Below are positions 54,217 to 62,800 of a DNA stretch of 64,000 bases, in pieces; within the stretch, counting starts at the first letter, position 1, and every line of letters begins with the position of its first letter. The position numbers were made by a program, and so were the translations under genes. The notes under the pieces were generated by a model, which had not been told where the DNA came from, searched no databases, and was given only the letters and a program-made list of their open reading frames with translations. The stretch comes from Paraburkholderia phenazinium (GTDB lineage Bacteria; Pseudomonadota; Gammaproteobacteria; Burkholderiales; Burkholderiaceae), in NCBI RefSeq assembly GCF_900141745.1, contig NZ_FSRM01000001.1, forward strand, positions 3,162,001-3,226,000, given 5' to 3'.

Positions 54217-55806
54217 TCAGCGACCCGAAGTGTCGCTACTCTCATGTGCCGCCTCCGGGGCACGGCCATATTGATCGTCGAAGCGCACGATATCGTCCTC
54301 GCCGAGATAGCCGCCCGATTGCACCTCGATGATTTCGAGCGGTGTCTTGCCCGGATTCTCGAGCCGGTGCGTCACGCCGAGCGGAATATAGGTCGACTGG
54401 TTCTCCGACATCAGGAAAGTCTCCTCGCCGCGCGTGACGCGTGCCGTGCCGCGCACGACCACCCAATGTTCCGCGCGGTGATGATGCATCTGCAGCGACA
54501 GACGGCCGCCCGGGTTCACCACGATGCGCTTCACCTGGAAGCGCTCGCCGCGGTCGATCGAATCGTAGAAACCCCACGGCCGCTGGACCTTGCGATGCTC
54601 CTGCACTTCCGGGCCGCGCTCGGTCTTGAGGCGGCTGACGATCGCGCGCACGTCCTGGACACGGTCCTTGGCGGCGACCAGCACCGCATCGGCGGTTTCG
54701 ACCACCACCACGCCCGACAGGCCGACGCATGCGACCAGCCGGCCATCCGAATGCGCGAAACTGTCGCTCGAACCTTCGAACAGCACCCGGCCGCGGCCAA
54801 CATTGCCATCGGCGTCCTTGCCCGACGCTTCCCAGACCGCATCCCAGGCGCCGACATCGGACCAGCCCGCGACAAGCGGCACGACCACGCCGGCGAGACC
54901 CGCCTCGGCACCGACCTGTTCCATCACCGCATAGTCGATCGAATCGGAAGGACAGGCTGCGAAAGCCGACTGATCGAACTGGCGTGCGCCGGTGCTGTCG
55001 AGCGACGCCCGCGCAAACGACTCCACGCACGTCGACGCGATCGAGGGACGGCAACGCGCAATGGCGGCGAGCCACACCGACGCGCGCACCACGAAAATGC
55101 CGCTATTCCACCAATACCCGCCGCTCTCGACGTAGCGTTCGGCCAGTTCCCGATCCGGCTTCTCGACGAAGCCGTCGATTGCACACGCCCCTTGCAGCCC
55201 GACCGGCGCGCCGATCCGGATATAGCCATAGCCCGTCTCTGCCCGCTCGGGCGGCACGCCCAGCGTCACGATGGCACCCTGCGCGGCATGCAGCACCGCT
55301 TGCGCAAGCGCCGCGACGAACGCCTCGTTGTCGGCAATCAGATGATCGGCAGGCACGACGATCAGTACCGGATCCGGGCCGTCGGGCAGATCGGCCTGCG
55401 CGGCAAGCGCGGCGAGCGTCAGTGCCGGCGCGGTATTGCGCGGCGACGGTTCGACCAGAACACGCGGCACGCCGCCGCAGCGCTTGAGCCGCTCAAGCGT
55501 GGCCAGATGCAGATCGCCGCCGCATACGACGATCGGCGCAGCCCGCACGAAGCCCGGTGCACCCTGAGACTGGCGCTCGCCGGCAAACAGGCGCTCGAGC
55601 CGATGAATTGTCGATTCGAGCAGCGACTCATCGCCGAACAGGTTGATCAGCTGCTTGGGGCTTTGCTCGCGCGACAACGGCCACAGCCGCGTGCCTGAGC
55701 CACCCGCGAGAATCACGGGCTGCACGACGCAGTCTTCCATTGCCTCGCGTGCCAGTGCTGGCTGCGCAGCCGGCGATGCAAATTCGTTCAAATTGAAATT
55801 GTTCAT
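54217..55806 (-). CDS. manC: Mannose-1-phosphate guanylyltransferase / mannose-6-phosphate isomerase
   Basis: 529 aa bifunctional enzyme making GDP-mannose. The N-terminal nucleotidyltransferase domain has ILAGGSGTRLWPLSREQSPKQ and FVEKPDRELAERYV. The C-terminal type II isomerase cupin has QMHHHRAEHWVVVRGTARV and ITRGEE-like metal ligands. The start at 55806 follows GGAGAGG; an earlier ATG adds 19 non-family residues. It stands alone, without manB or glycosyltransferases, so the sugar is supplied to a capsule or exopolysaccharide locus elsewhere. Confidence 0.95.
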   Translation of the reverse strand: MNNFNLNEFASPAAQPALAREAMEDCVVQPVILAGGSGTRLWPLSREQSPKQLINLFGDESLLESTIHRLERLFAGERQSQGAPGFVRAAPIVVCGGDLHLATLERLKRCGGVPRVLVEPSPRNTAPALTLAALAAQADLPDGPDPVLIVVPADHLIADNEAFVAALAQAVLHAAQGAIVTLGVPPERAETGYGYIRIGAPVGLQGACAIDGFVEKPDRELAERYVESGGYWWNSGIFVVRASVWLAAIARCRPSIASTCVESFARASLDSTGARQFDQSAFAACPSDSIDYAVMEQVGAEAGLAGVVVPLVAGWSDVGAWDAVWEASGKDADGNVGRGRVLFEGSSDSFAHSDGRLVACVGLSGVVVVETADAVLVAAKDRVQDVRAIVSRLKTERGPEVQEHRKVQRPWGFYDSIDRGERFQVKRIVVNPGGRLSLQMHHHRAEHWVVVRGTARVTRGEETFLMSENQSTYIPLGVTHRLENPGKTPLEIIEVQSGGYLGEDDIVRFDDQYGRAPEAAHESSDTSGR

Positions 55807-56128
55807 TCGAGCCTCTCCAATGCACACCCCCAGAGCCCCCGCGACCCTGATTGAATCCGACACAATAGGCGTGATAGTTTGATTGGAGCATGCTCAGGCA
55901 GCCCGTCTCTGTTCGTACCCACACACTGCCTCACGGGCCAGGCGGCCTTCGATCTGTCTCTACGGGTTCATAGGCGCCAAAGCCGGAAAGACGTACCGAC
56001 GCCATTGCCGTTCATGTGGTTATAACGATTAGAATACCGAAATAATTAACGTTCTTCGCCGACAGATAACTCGCGAATGGATGCCATCTCTGGCAGCACG
56101 CGGCGATTCGGGGCCCACGCCGATGTGC
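55807..56128. other. Upstream region of manC, no gene seen
   Basis: 322 bp. AT-rich around 56010-56055 (ataacgattagaatacc), which on the minus strand is a plausible promoter area for manC, though no hexamer pair with good spacing stands out. Confidence 0.4.
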
Positions 56129-56662
56129 TCACAGATTTTCGAACGTACCCGCACCCGACATGATGCTGCGCTCGCGCCGGGCAAAGGCCATCGGCGCCCG
56201 GACGTTACGCGTGCGGCACGTCAAACCGACAGATAGCGCGCCATGGTCGAGGAATGGCCCCTCCACCTTGCGAAAGCCGAACTGCTCATAGAAGGCACGC
56301 ATGCCTACTGGCGCAGTCACTCGCACGAGGATTCCCGGCCAGCGCTCCGCCGTCGCCCACAGAACCCGCTCGATCAGTTCCTCGGCCGTGCCGTCGCCGC
56401 GCCTCGCCGGGCTTGTCAAGACCTTGTCGAGCACCACTTGCGGATGCTTCGTATCGACGCGCCGAATCCGCGCATACGCCATGATCGGCATTGCGTGAGA
56501 CATGTCTTCGGCCGCGAAAACGTGCAGCGCGTATTCGTCGCGGCCATCGGCGTCGAGACACAGGTGCGACTGTTCGACGACGAATACGGCGCTGCGTGCG
56601 CGCATGATCAGATACAACTCACGTACCGTGCATTGCTCGAATTCGAGCGTCTTCCAGTTCAT
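56129..56662 (-). CDS. GNAT-family N-acetyltransferase, ElaA-like
   Basis: 177 aa. MNWKTLEFEQCTVRELYLIMRARSAVFVVEQ is the ElaA-type N-terminus; the acetyl-CoA loop region (VLTSPARRGDGTAEELIERV) and QFGFRKVEGPFLDHG follow. A basic extension (RTRNVRAPMAFARRERS) is added at the C-terminus. The start at 56662 follows AGGAGGGG; longer frames upstream lack this site. Substrate unknown. Single-gene unit. Confidence 0.9.
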   Translation of the reverse strand: MNWKTLEFEQCTVRELYLIMRARSAVFVVEQSHLCLDADGRDEYALHVFAAEDMSHAMPIMAYARIRRVDTKHPQVVLDKVLTSPARRGDGTAEELIERVLWATAERWPGILVRVTAPVGMRAFYEQFGFRKVEGPFLDHGALSVGLTCRTRNVRAPMAFARRERSIMSGAGTFENL

Positions 56663-56889
56663 CGCGCGTCCCCTCCTGCGATTTATTCGACAGGACCTGG
56701 TCATTGCCATGCACGCAAGGTACGCCGACGCTCCTTTCGAACTCGGTGCGCAAGCGCACCGACGACAAGACGTCACAAGCAGTCAAATGCGAACAACCGG
56801 GAAGGACAGAACGGCCTCGAACTACACCTGATCCATGACACCAGTAAGTCGTTGCAGGCACAACCTCGGCATATCTGCCTCAACGACTC

Positions 56890-57151
56890 AGGAGTCAAGA
56901 TTGCATCGAAAATCGCGTGCTTCAACTCGCGCCACGCATCGGCCACACACAAGTCACACATCGTGCAGCGCATGTACGCCGCCGACTGTCGTGGACGACT
57001 CGTCGACTTCATCTATGCACATCGCTTCGGCCCGCACACGCATGACGTGATGCACGCGGCACTTCGCAATCCGTCAACTGGACAAGCCTGCTCGCGCATG
57101 TTCCATCGTGTCGTCCAACTGTTCATGAACGATTCACCAGGTGCCGTTTAA
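56890..57151 (+). CDS. Possible small protein, start uncertain
   Basis: Open frame ending MFHRVVQLFMNDSPGAV before a TAA at 57151. Residues include a Cys/His-rich stretch (RMYAADCRGRLVDFIYAHRF). The best ribosome site (CAGGAG) precedes an ATT codon rather than ATG; a later ATG gives about 60 residues. A competing frame lies on the opposite strand (56773-57012). Strand and start cannot be settled by eye. Confidence 0.25.
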
Positions 57152-57804
57152 CGCGAACGATACAGATGCCGCACTTGAGCCCGAGGTATGCAGAATTAAT
57201 ACTGAAGCACCGTTTTTTTAGCGCTGACGCGATCCGCTGGATCACCTGACTGCCCCACAGCGCGCATGGAACCTCACTCTACGCATTTCGTTGTAGCGAG
57301 TTCGAGAAGGTTACGTCGACATCGAACTGGTCGTCAAAAACCACTTCCGTGCGCCAGCCCACGCAATCCGCTAACCACATGTGAATCATTTCTGAGTCAT
57401 CTTGGACGGCGGTGTATGGTCCCGCCCAGCTAGCATTTCGGCGTCGATTCGCCTTGCTCCGCCGCCTGTCCGACACGAACTAACGCAATCCGATCAAAGA
57501 CTTGAGTCAAAAACAAATGCTTCGGGCGCGGCCATGACCAGGGAGGCCCCTGGTACAAAATTGAAACAAAAACGCACATTTTGCAGCGCAAACCCCCATT
57601 GACCTCTTCGCTGCGTCGCACCAGTACTCATTCCGGACAAGCTGGCACAGTCCTCGCTAAATGAGAAGCGCAACACCAGCGCCGATGTACACAACCCAAA
57701 AATAACGCTGGCGCGCAACAGCCATACGGGGCCCGCACTGCAAATCCATGACCGCTCGCCAGGCGGCAACGCAAGACGGATGCAGGGACGGGTAGAAAAA
57801 ACAA

Positions 57805-57825
57805 GGAGCTGCCTCACGCGGCTCC
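57805..57825 (+). promoter_or_regulatory. Leader hairpin before the Crp-type gene
   Basis: GGAGCTGC-CTCAC-GCGGCTCC, 8-bp stem with one G:T pair, ending 16 bases before the ATG and just ahead of the GAGGA ribosome site. Possible translation-modulating structure. Confidence 0.4.
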
Positions 57826-57841
57826 ACGCGAGGACCGAATC

Positions 57842-58576
57842 ATGCTTACGCTTCAATCCGATCTGCACGGCAATCATTTGCTTGGCGCACTGCCCTCCCA
57901 TGAGTGGCAAGCCATCGCCCCTCACCTCGAACTCGTCCATCTGCGCACTGAACAGCTTCTGTGCGATTCCGGACAACGTATTCATCACGTTTATTTTCCG
58001 ACTACCGCGATCATCTCGATGTTGTCGACGATGGAAGACGGCAGCTCGGTTGAGATCGCCGCAGTTGGACGCGAAGGCATGACGGGCGTTCCGGTATTGA
58101 CGGGCGGCGAGACCATGCCTAACCGAGTGCAGGTGCAAAGCGCCGGTTTCGCCTATCGCATGACGGCGCAAGCCCTCAGCCAGCAGTTCGCGCGCTCCGA
58201 CTTTCTGCGCCGCCTGCTGATGCTCTATATGCATGCTCTGCTCACGCAGGTTGCACAGACCGCGGCATGCAACCGCCATCACTCGCTGAACAAACAGCTG
58301 TGCCGCTGGCTGCTGATCGAGATCGATCGCGTCGCCTCGAACGAGCTGACGGTCACACAGCAACTGATCGCGGACATGCTCGGCGTACGCCGCGAGGGCA
58401 TCACCGAAGCCGCGGGCAAGTTGCATGACGACGGCCTGATTCATCACAGCCGTGGCCATATCAAGGTACTCGACCGCAAGGCGCTGGAATCGCGTGCATG
58501 CGAATGCTACGGCCTCGTGAAGCGTGAGTTCGACCGGTTGCTGCCGCGTATGCGTCAGGCCGACACGGTCAGCTAA
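57842..58576 (+). CDS. Crp/Fnr-family transcriptional regulator
   Basis: 244 aa. N-terminal cyclic-nucleotide-binding-like barrel (about residues 20-120), without the cysteine cluster of Fnr and without a clear cAMP phosphate cassette; the HVYFPTTAIISMLSTMEDGSSVEIAAVGREGM form is common in the orphan group of the family. C-terminal winged helix VTQQLIADMLGVRREGITEAAGKLHDDGLI. It lies 228 bp before the PPTase gene and about 1.3 kb before the NRPS-PKS gene on the same strand, so it is a candidate pathway regulator; a general role is equally possible. Confidence 0.88.
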   Translation: MLTLQSDLHGNHLLGALPSHEWQAIAPHLELVHLRTEQLLCDSGQRIHHVYFPTTAIISMLSTMEDGSSVEIAAVGREGMTGVPVLTGGETMPNRVQVQSAGFAYRMTAQALSQQFARSDFLRRLLMLYMHALLTQVAQTAACNRHHSLNKQLCRWLLIEIDRVASNELTVTQQLIADMLGVRREGITEAAGKLHDDGLIHHSRGHIKVLDRKALESRACECYGLVKREFDRLLPRMRQADTVS

Positions 58577-58719
58577 GCCTTCACCTTCGTTCGCGCAGTT
58601 GCAGTAATAGAAGAAGCATCGCGCTGCCTTCGAGAGCGTCCTTACGCCAGTTCGTTGAACTCTGGCGGCACGATTCGCGAAAACGCGAATCCCAAAAAGG
58701 CGCCGAAGGGCGCGTGATA

Positions 58720-58747
58720 AAGCCGGCGTCCTCCTGAACGCCGGTTT
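58720..58747. repeat. Hairpin with CCTCCT loop upstream of the PPTase gene
   Basis: 10-bp stem (58720-58729 with 58738-58747, one G:T pair) presenting an eight-base loop CCTCCTGA. No T-run. The loop is complementary to Shine-Dalgarno sequences. Confidence 0.4.
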
Positions 58748-58804
58748 GCTGTCCTGTGCGCCGCGACGCGTGGGTGTCGCTGCCAGTCGAATCCAGGTTT
58801 TTCA

Positions 58805-59515
58805 ATGTCCTCTTCTCTCCTCACACCGCCCTCTGCACAGGAAGTGCATGTCTGGCAGTGGGATCTCGATGTCTGCGGTGACGATTTCGATCGGCACTGG
58901 GCCATGCTGTCGACGCAAGAGCGCGAGCGCGCCGACAAGTTCCGCTTCGAACGGCATCGCCGTCGCTATGTGGCAGGTCGAGGCGAACTCAGGGAACTCC
59001 TGAGCCGCTATCTCGGCTTATCGCCGCGACAGGTCGCCCTCGACTATGGTCCCGACGGCAAACCGTTCTGCAACCTCCAGCCTGTCGGATGGACGGTCTG
59101 CTTCAACCTCAGCCACAGCGAGAGTGCGGCGGCTCTCGCCATCTCGAACGGCTTCGAAGTCGGCATCGACGTAGAAAACGTTCGACCGATCGAAGAGTGT
59201 GTGCCACTCGAAGTGTTCTCCATACAGGAGTGCGCGGAATTCAGCGCGTTGCCGGATGAAGAACGGCAAGAGGTCTTCTTCGAAAGCTGGGCGCGCAAAG
59301 AAGCCTGCCTGAAAGCGCTCGGCACCGGCTTTACCCTGCCCCCGGCCCATTTCGAGTTCGATCTGTCCATTCGCGGCGACACGACACCGCGCCTAGTCGG
59401 CGGCGAGGCAGAGGAAGCAACCCAATGGCGCATCTGTGCCCTGTCACCCAGTTCGACCTGCGCGGGAGCAGTAGCGGCCCGAAGCACGGACTGGTCGATT
59501 GTCGAAATGAATTGA
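58805..59515 (+). CDS. 4'-Phosphopantetheinyl transferase, Sfp type
   Basis: 236 aa, the size of the two-fold Sfp class. Magnesium and CoA motifs are intact: VGIDVENVRPI (Asp) and FFESWARKEACLKALGTGF (WxxKEA). FNLSHSESAAALAI carries the conserved His. It transfers the phosphopantetheine arm of CoA to carrier-protein serines. The NRPS-PKS gene starting 330 bp downstream on the same strand needs exactly this activity, so the two are probably functionally linked. Confidence 0.95.
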   Translation: MSSSLLTPPSAQEVHVWQWDLDVCGDDFDRHWAMLSTQERERADKFRFERHRRRYVAGRGELRELLSRYLGLSPRQVALDYGPDGKPFCNLQPVGWTVCFNLSHSESAAALAISNGFEVGIDVENVRPIEECVPLEVFSIQECAEFSALPDEERQEVFFESWARKEACLKALGTGFTLPPAHFEFDLSIRGDTTPRLVGGEAEEATQWRICALSPSSTCAGAVAARSTDWSIVEMN

Positions 59516-59667
59516 CGGACGGCGTCTGCTTCAACGTCGTGCGGTCTGTTCTCCCGTCAGATTCCAGGCTTTAGCGCGGGCGCCTGACACGCTCTGAACA
59601 CGCAATCTCGTCGAGCTGATGTGTTGTTGAATCGCTCGTGTGTGCGAAGGCGTACGGAGAGGTGGTC

Positions 59668-59704
59668 CGCGAAAGATTAACTTTCACTTACAGCATCTTT
59701 CGCG
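59668..59704. promoter_or_regulatory. Perfect 10-bp inverted repeat upstream of the NRPS-PKS gene
   Basis: CGCGAAAGAT (59668-59677) and ATCTTTCGCG (59695-59704) with a 17-base AT-richer spacer. It lacks a T-run, so it is more like an operator than a terminator. A second palindrome, TCTAA-ATTA-TTAGA, lies at 59823-59836, ten bases before the start codon. I see no other features in 59516-59845. Confidence 0.5.
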
Positions 59705-59845
59705 CTTGAGACACGGGTCAGGTGCAGAGAGCCTCGTGCTGCTTGCGCCTGCCGGGACCGGCCGCCGTTATGTGCGCTAGCTGCGCGCTAATGGCCAGGC
59801 GTAGCTCAGTACAAGGCCTTCATCTAAATTATTAGAGAGCGGCAA

Positions 59846-62800
59846 ATGTCACACAGAGACAACTATCCAGGCGACTTGCCGAACGGGGCAGGTCATGTAC
59901 CTGGCGTGGCAGCGTGCTTCGATGTCGTATGTGCAGAGTTTCGCGATCATCTTGCTGTGATCGACGCAACGGGTGAAGAGCGTTATGCCGACCTCGGCGA
60001 ACGGTCGGCCCGCCTTGCCACCGTCCTGTCCCGCATGGGACTGGAACGAGGCGAGCGCTGCGCCATCATGGTTCCACGCAGTCGCGACACGCTGGCCCTG
60101 ATGCTGGCGATCCTGCGCGTCGGCGCCGTCTACGTGCCGCTGGATCCGGCCTATCCCCGCGCACAACTCGATTTCATCGTGGCCGATTGCTCGCCCAAGC
60201 TCATCATCGCGGAAGGGGCGGCTCTCGCCAGCGTCGGCGACCTGAATGGCGCGGCGGTCGATCTGTCGGATATCGTGACATCGGCGGAGACGGTGGATCC
60301 CGCTCCGCTCCAGGCTTGCGGCCGCGACGACCCCGCCTACATCATGTACACCTCCGGCTCGACCGGCAAACCCAAGGGCGTGATCGTGCCGCACCGCGCG
60401 ATTCTGCGTCTCGTGCATGGCCAGAGCTTCGCTGAGCTGTCGCCGCAGACGCGCTTCCTCAACCTGGCGCCGCTCGCTTTCGATGCCAGTACGCTGGAGA
60501 TCTGGGGTCCGCTGCTGAACGGCGGGTGCGCTGCGATCATCAACGAGGTTCAGCCCTCACTCGACACGATCGCCTCCGAGATTGCGCGACTCGGCGCGAC
60601 CGGCGCCTGGTTCACAGCCGGCCTTTTCAATGCGCTCGCCGACTATCGGCCGGAAGCCTTTCTTCCGCTCAAGGAGGCGCTGACCGGCGGCGACGTGCTG
60701 TCGCCCGTCCATATCCGCAAGGTCATGGAGGCGCATCCCGAGCTGCAGATCATCAATGGCTACGGCCCGACCGAGAACACGACCTTCTCCTGCTGCTACC
60801 GCATTCCGCGCAGTGGCGAAGCCCTGGCAAATGGCGACGCCATTCCGATCGGCGACGCCATCGCGGGCACGCGCGTCTATATCGTGGACGAGAAGCTCGT
60901 GCCGGTTGTCGAAGGAGAAGTCGGTGAGCTCGTCGTGGGCGGTGACGGCGTGGCGCTCGGCTACCTCAATCGCCCCGAACTGAGCGCGGAGAAGTTCGTC
61001 GACGACGTCTTCAGCCCCAGCGGCAAGCTCTATCGCACCGGCGACCTGGTGCGCCGACGCCCGGACGGTGCGATCGATTTCTTGGGTCGCAACGACCGGC
61101 AGATCAAGATCGCCGGCAAACGTATCGAGCTCGATGAAATCGAACATGCCCTGCGTGCGGCTCCCGGCGTCGCCGATGCGGCGGTGGCGGCATTCGATGG
61201 CCGCAGAGGCAAGTCCATCGCCGGCTTCGTGAAGGCCGATGCGGCGGAGTCTGAAGTCTTCCTCGCCGGGCTACGCGCTTACCTCAAGACTGCATTGCCC
61301 GACTACATGGTGCCGACGGAGTTGCGTGTCCTGTCGGCCTTTCCTCTTACGCCCAACGGCAAGGTCAACCGCAAAGCGTTGCTCGAGGAACTCGCGCAGG
61401 CCGATGCGCGTGCAGCCGCATCAGCTGCGGCGCAGCAGGTGGACGACGATATCGCCGGCAAGCTGGCAGCCGTGTTCGAGGGAATTCTCGGCAACCCCGT
61501 GGATCGCCGCGCGAACTTCTTCGACCTTGGACTGCGCTCGCTGGATCTGATGCGGGCCCACGCCATCATCGCGCGCGATGTAGCGGCAAAGATGGCGCTA
61601 GTGGATCTGTTTCGCCATCCCAATGTCGAGGCGCTGGCCGCGCACCTGCGCACCACCCTCGGAGCGGTAAAGAACGAGGCAATCCGGCAACGCCGGGATG
61701 CCCAGGGCGGGGCAATCGCCGTCATCGGCATGTCCGGACGGTTTCCGGGCGCGCGCAATGTCTCCGAGCTGTGGGCCAACATCCTCGCGGGACGCGACTG
61801 CATCACCCATTTCGACGTGGCGGAACTGGAAGACAGTTTCGACGAGAGCTCGCGCCGCGACGTCAGTTATGTCAAGGCACGGCCGATACTCCCCGACGTC
61901 GACCGCTTCGATGCAGGCTTCTTCGGGATGCTCGCGCGCGAGGCAGCGCTGACCGACCCGCAACAGCGCCTGTTCCTCGAGATCGCCTGGGAGGCGTTCG
62001 AAGATGCCGGCTACGATCCGGCGACGATCGCTGGCGCCGTCGGCGTATTCGCCGGCACCTCGATGAACACCTACTTCCTCAAGCATGTGCTGACGGACCG
62101 TGGCGTCATCGACGAGTTCACGAGCCAGTTCCAGATCGGCGAGTATCAAAAGCTGGTCGGGGCCGGTGACTTCGTCGCCACGCGCACCGCGTACAAGCTG
62201 GGTCTCAAGGGACCAGCTCTCTCAGTGCAGACGGCCTGCTCGACCTCGCTGACTGCAATTGGTCTTGCCGTAGAGAACCTGCGCTCGGGCCGCTGTGACA
62301 TGGCATTGGCCGGCGGTGTGTCAATCACCTTCCCGCAAAAGCGCGGCTATTACTATGAAGAAGGCGGGATGGGCGCGCCCGACGGCGTGTGCCGCCCGTT
62401 CGATGCCGAGGCCAAGGGCACGGTATTCGGCAGCGGCGCTGGGGTTGTCCTGCTGAAACGTCTCGAGGACGCGATCGCCGACGAGGATCCGATCTATGCC
62501 GTGATCCGTGGTGTCGGCATCAACAACGACGGCTCCGACAAGGTCGGCTTCACGGCGCCTAGCGTCGATGCCCAGGCTCGCGCTATTGCGATCGCGCACG
62601 CCGAAGCCGGTGTCGATGCAGCCTCCATTGGCTATGTCGAGGCTCATGGTACGGCGACGCCGCTCGGCGACCCGATCGAATTCGCCGGCCTCGTGCAGGC
62701 ATTTCGTCTCGGCGGCGTCGAAGGCGGCCAGTTCTGCGCCCTTGGCTCGGCGAAGGCCAATGTCGGCCACCTCGACGCGGCCGCCGGCGTGACGGGCTTC

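Larger units (their letters stand above)
56663..57841. other. 1.2-kb region with no confident gene
   Basis: Between the GNAT gene and the Crp-type regulator. Overlapping frames on both strands around 56780-57151 have codon-third-position bias towards G/C, so one may be coding. From about 57150 onwards composition drops and frames are short. A poly-T patch is at about 57213-57219. I recognise no family, tRNA or transposon end. Confidence 0.5.

Noticed and set aside
54091..55698. A 535-codon open frame on the plus strand opposite manC
   Set aside because: It is the antisense shadow of a clear bifunctional manC gene in high-GC DNA; its protein is Arg/His-rich without any family motif.
57279..57476. 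Minus-strand 65-codon frame (WLADCVGWRTEVV)
   Set aside because: Short, without a convincing ribosome site or family; neighbouring stops suggest chance, though a remnant cannot be excluded.
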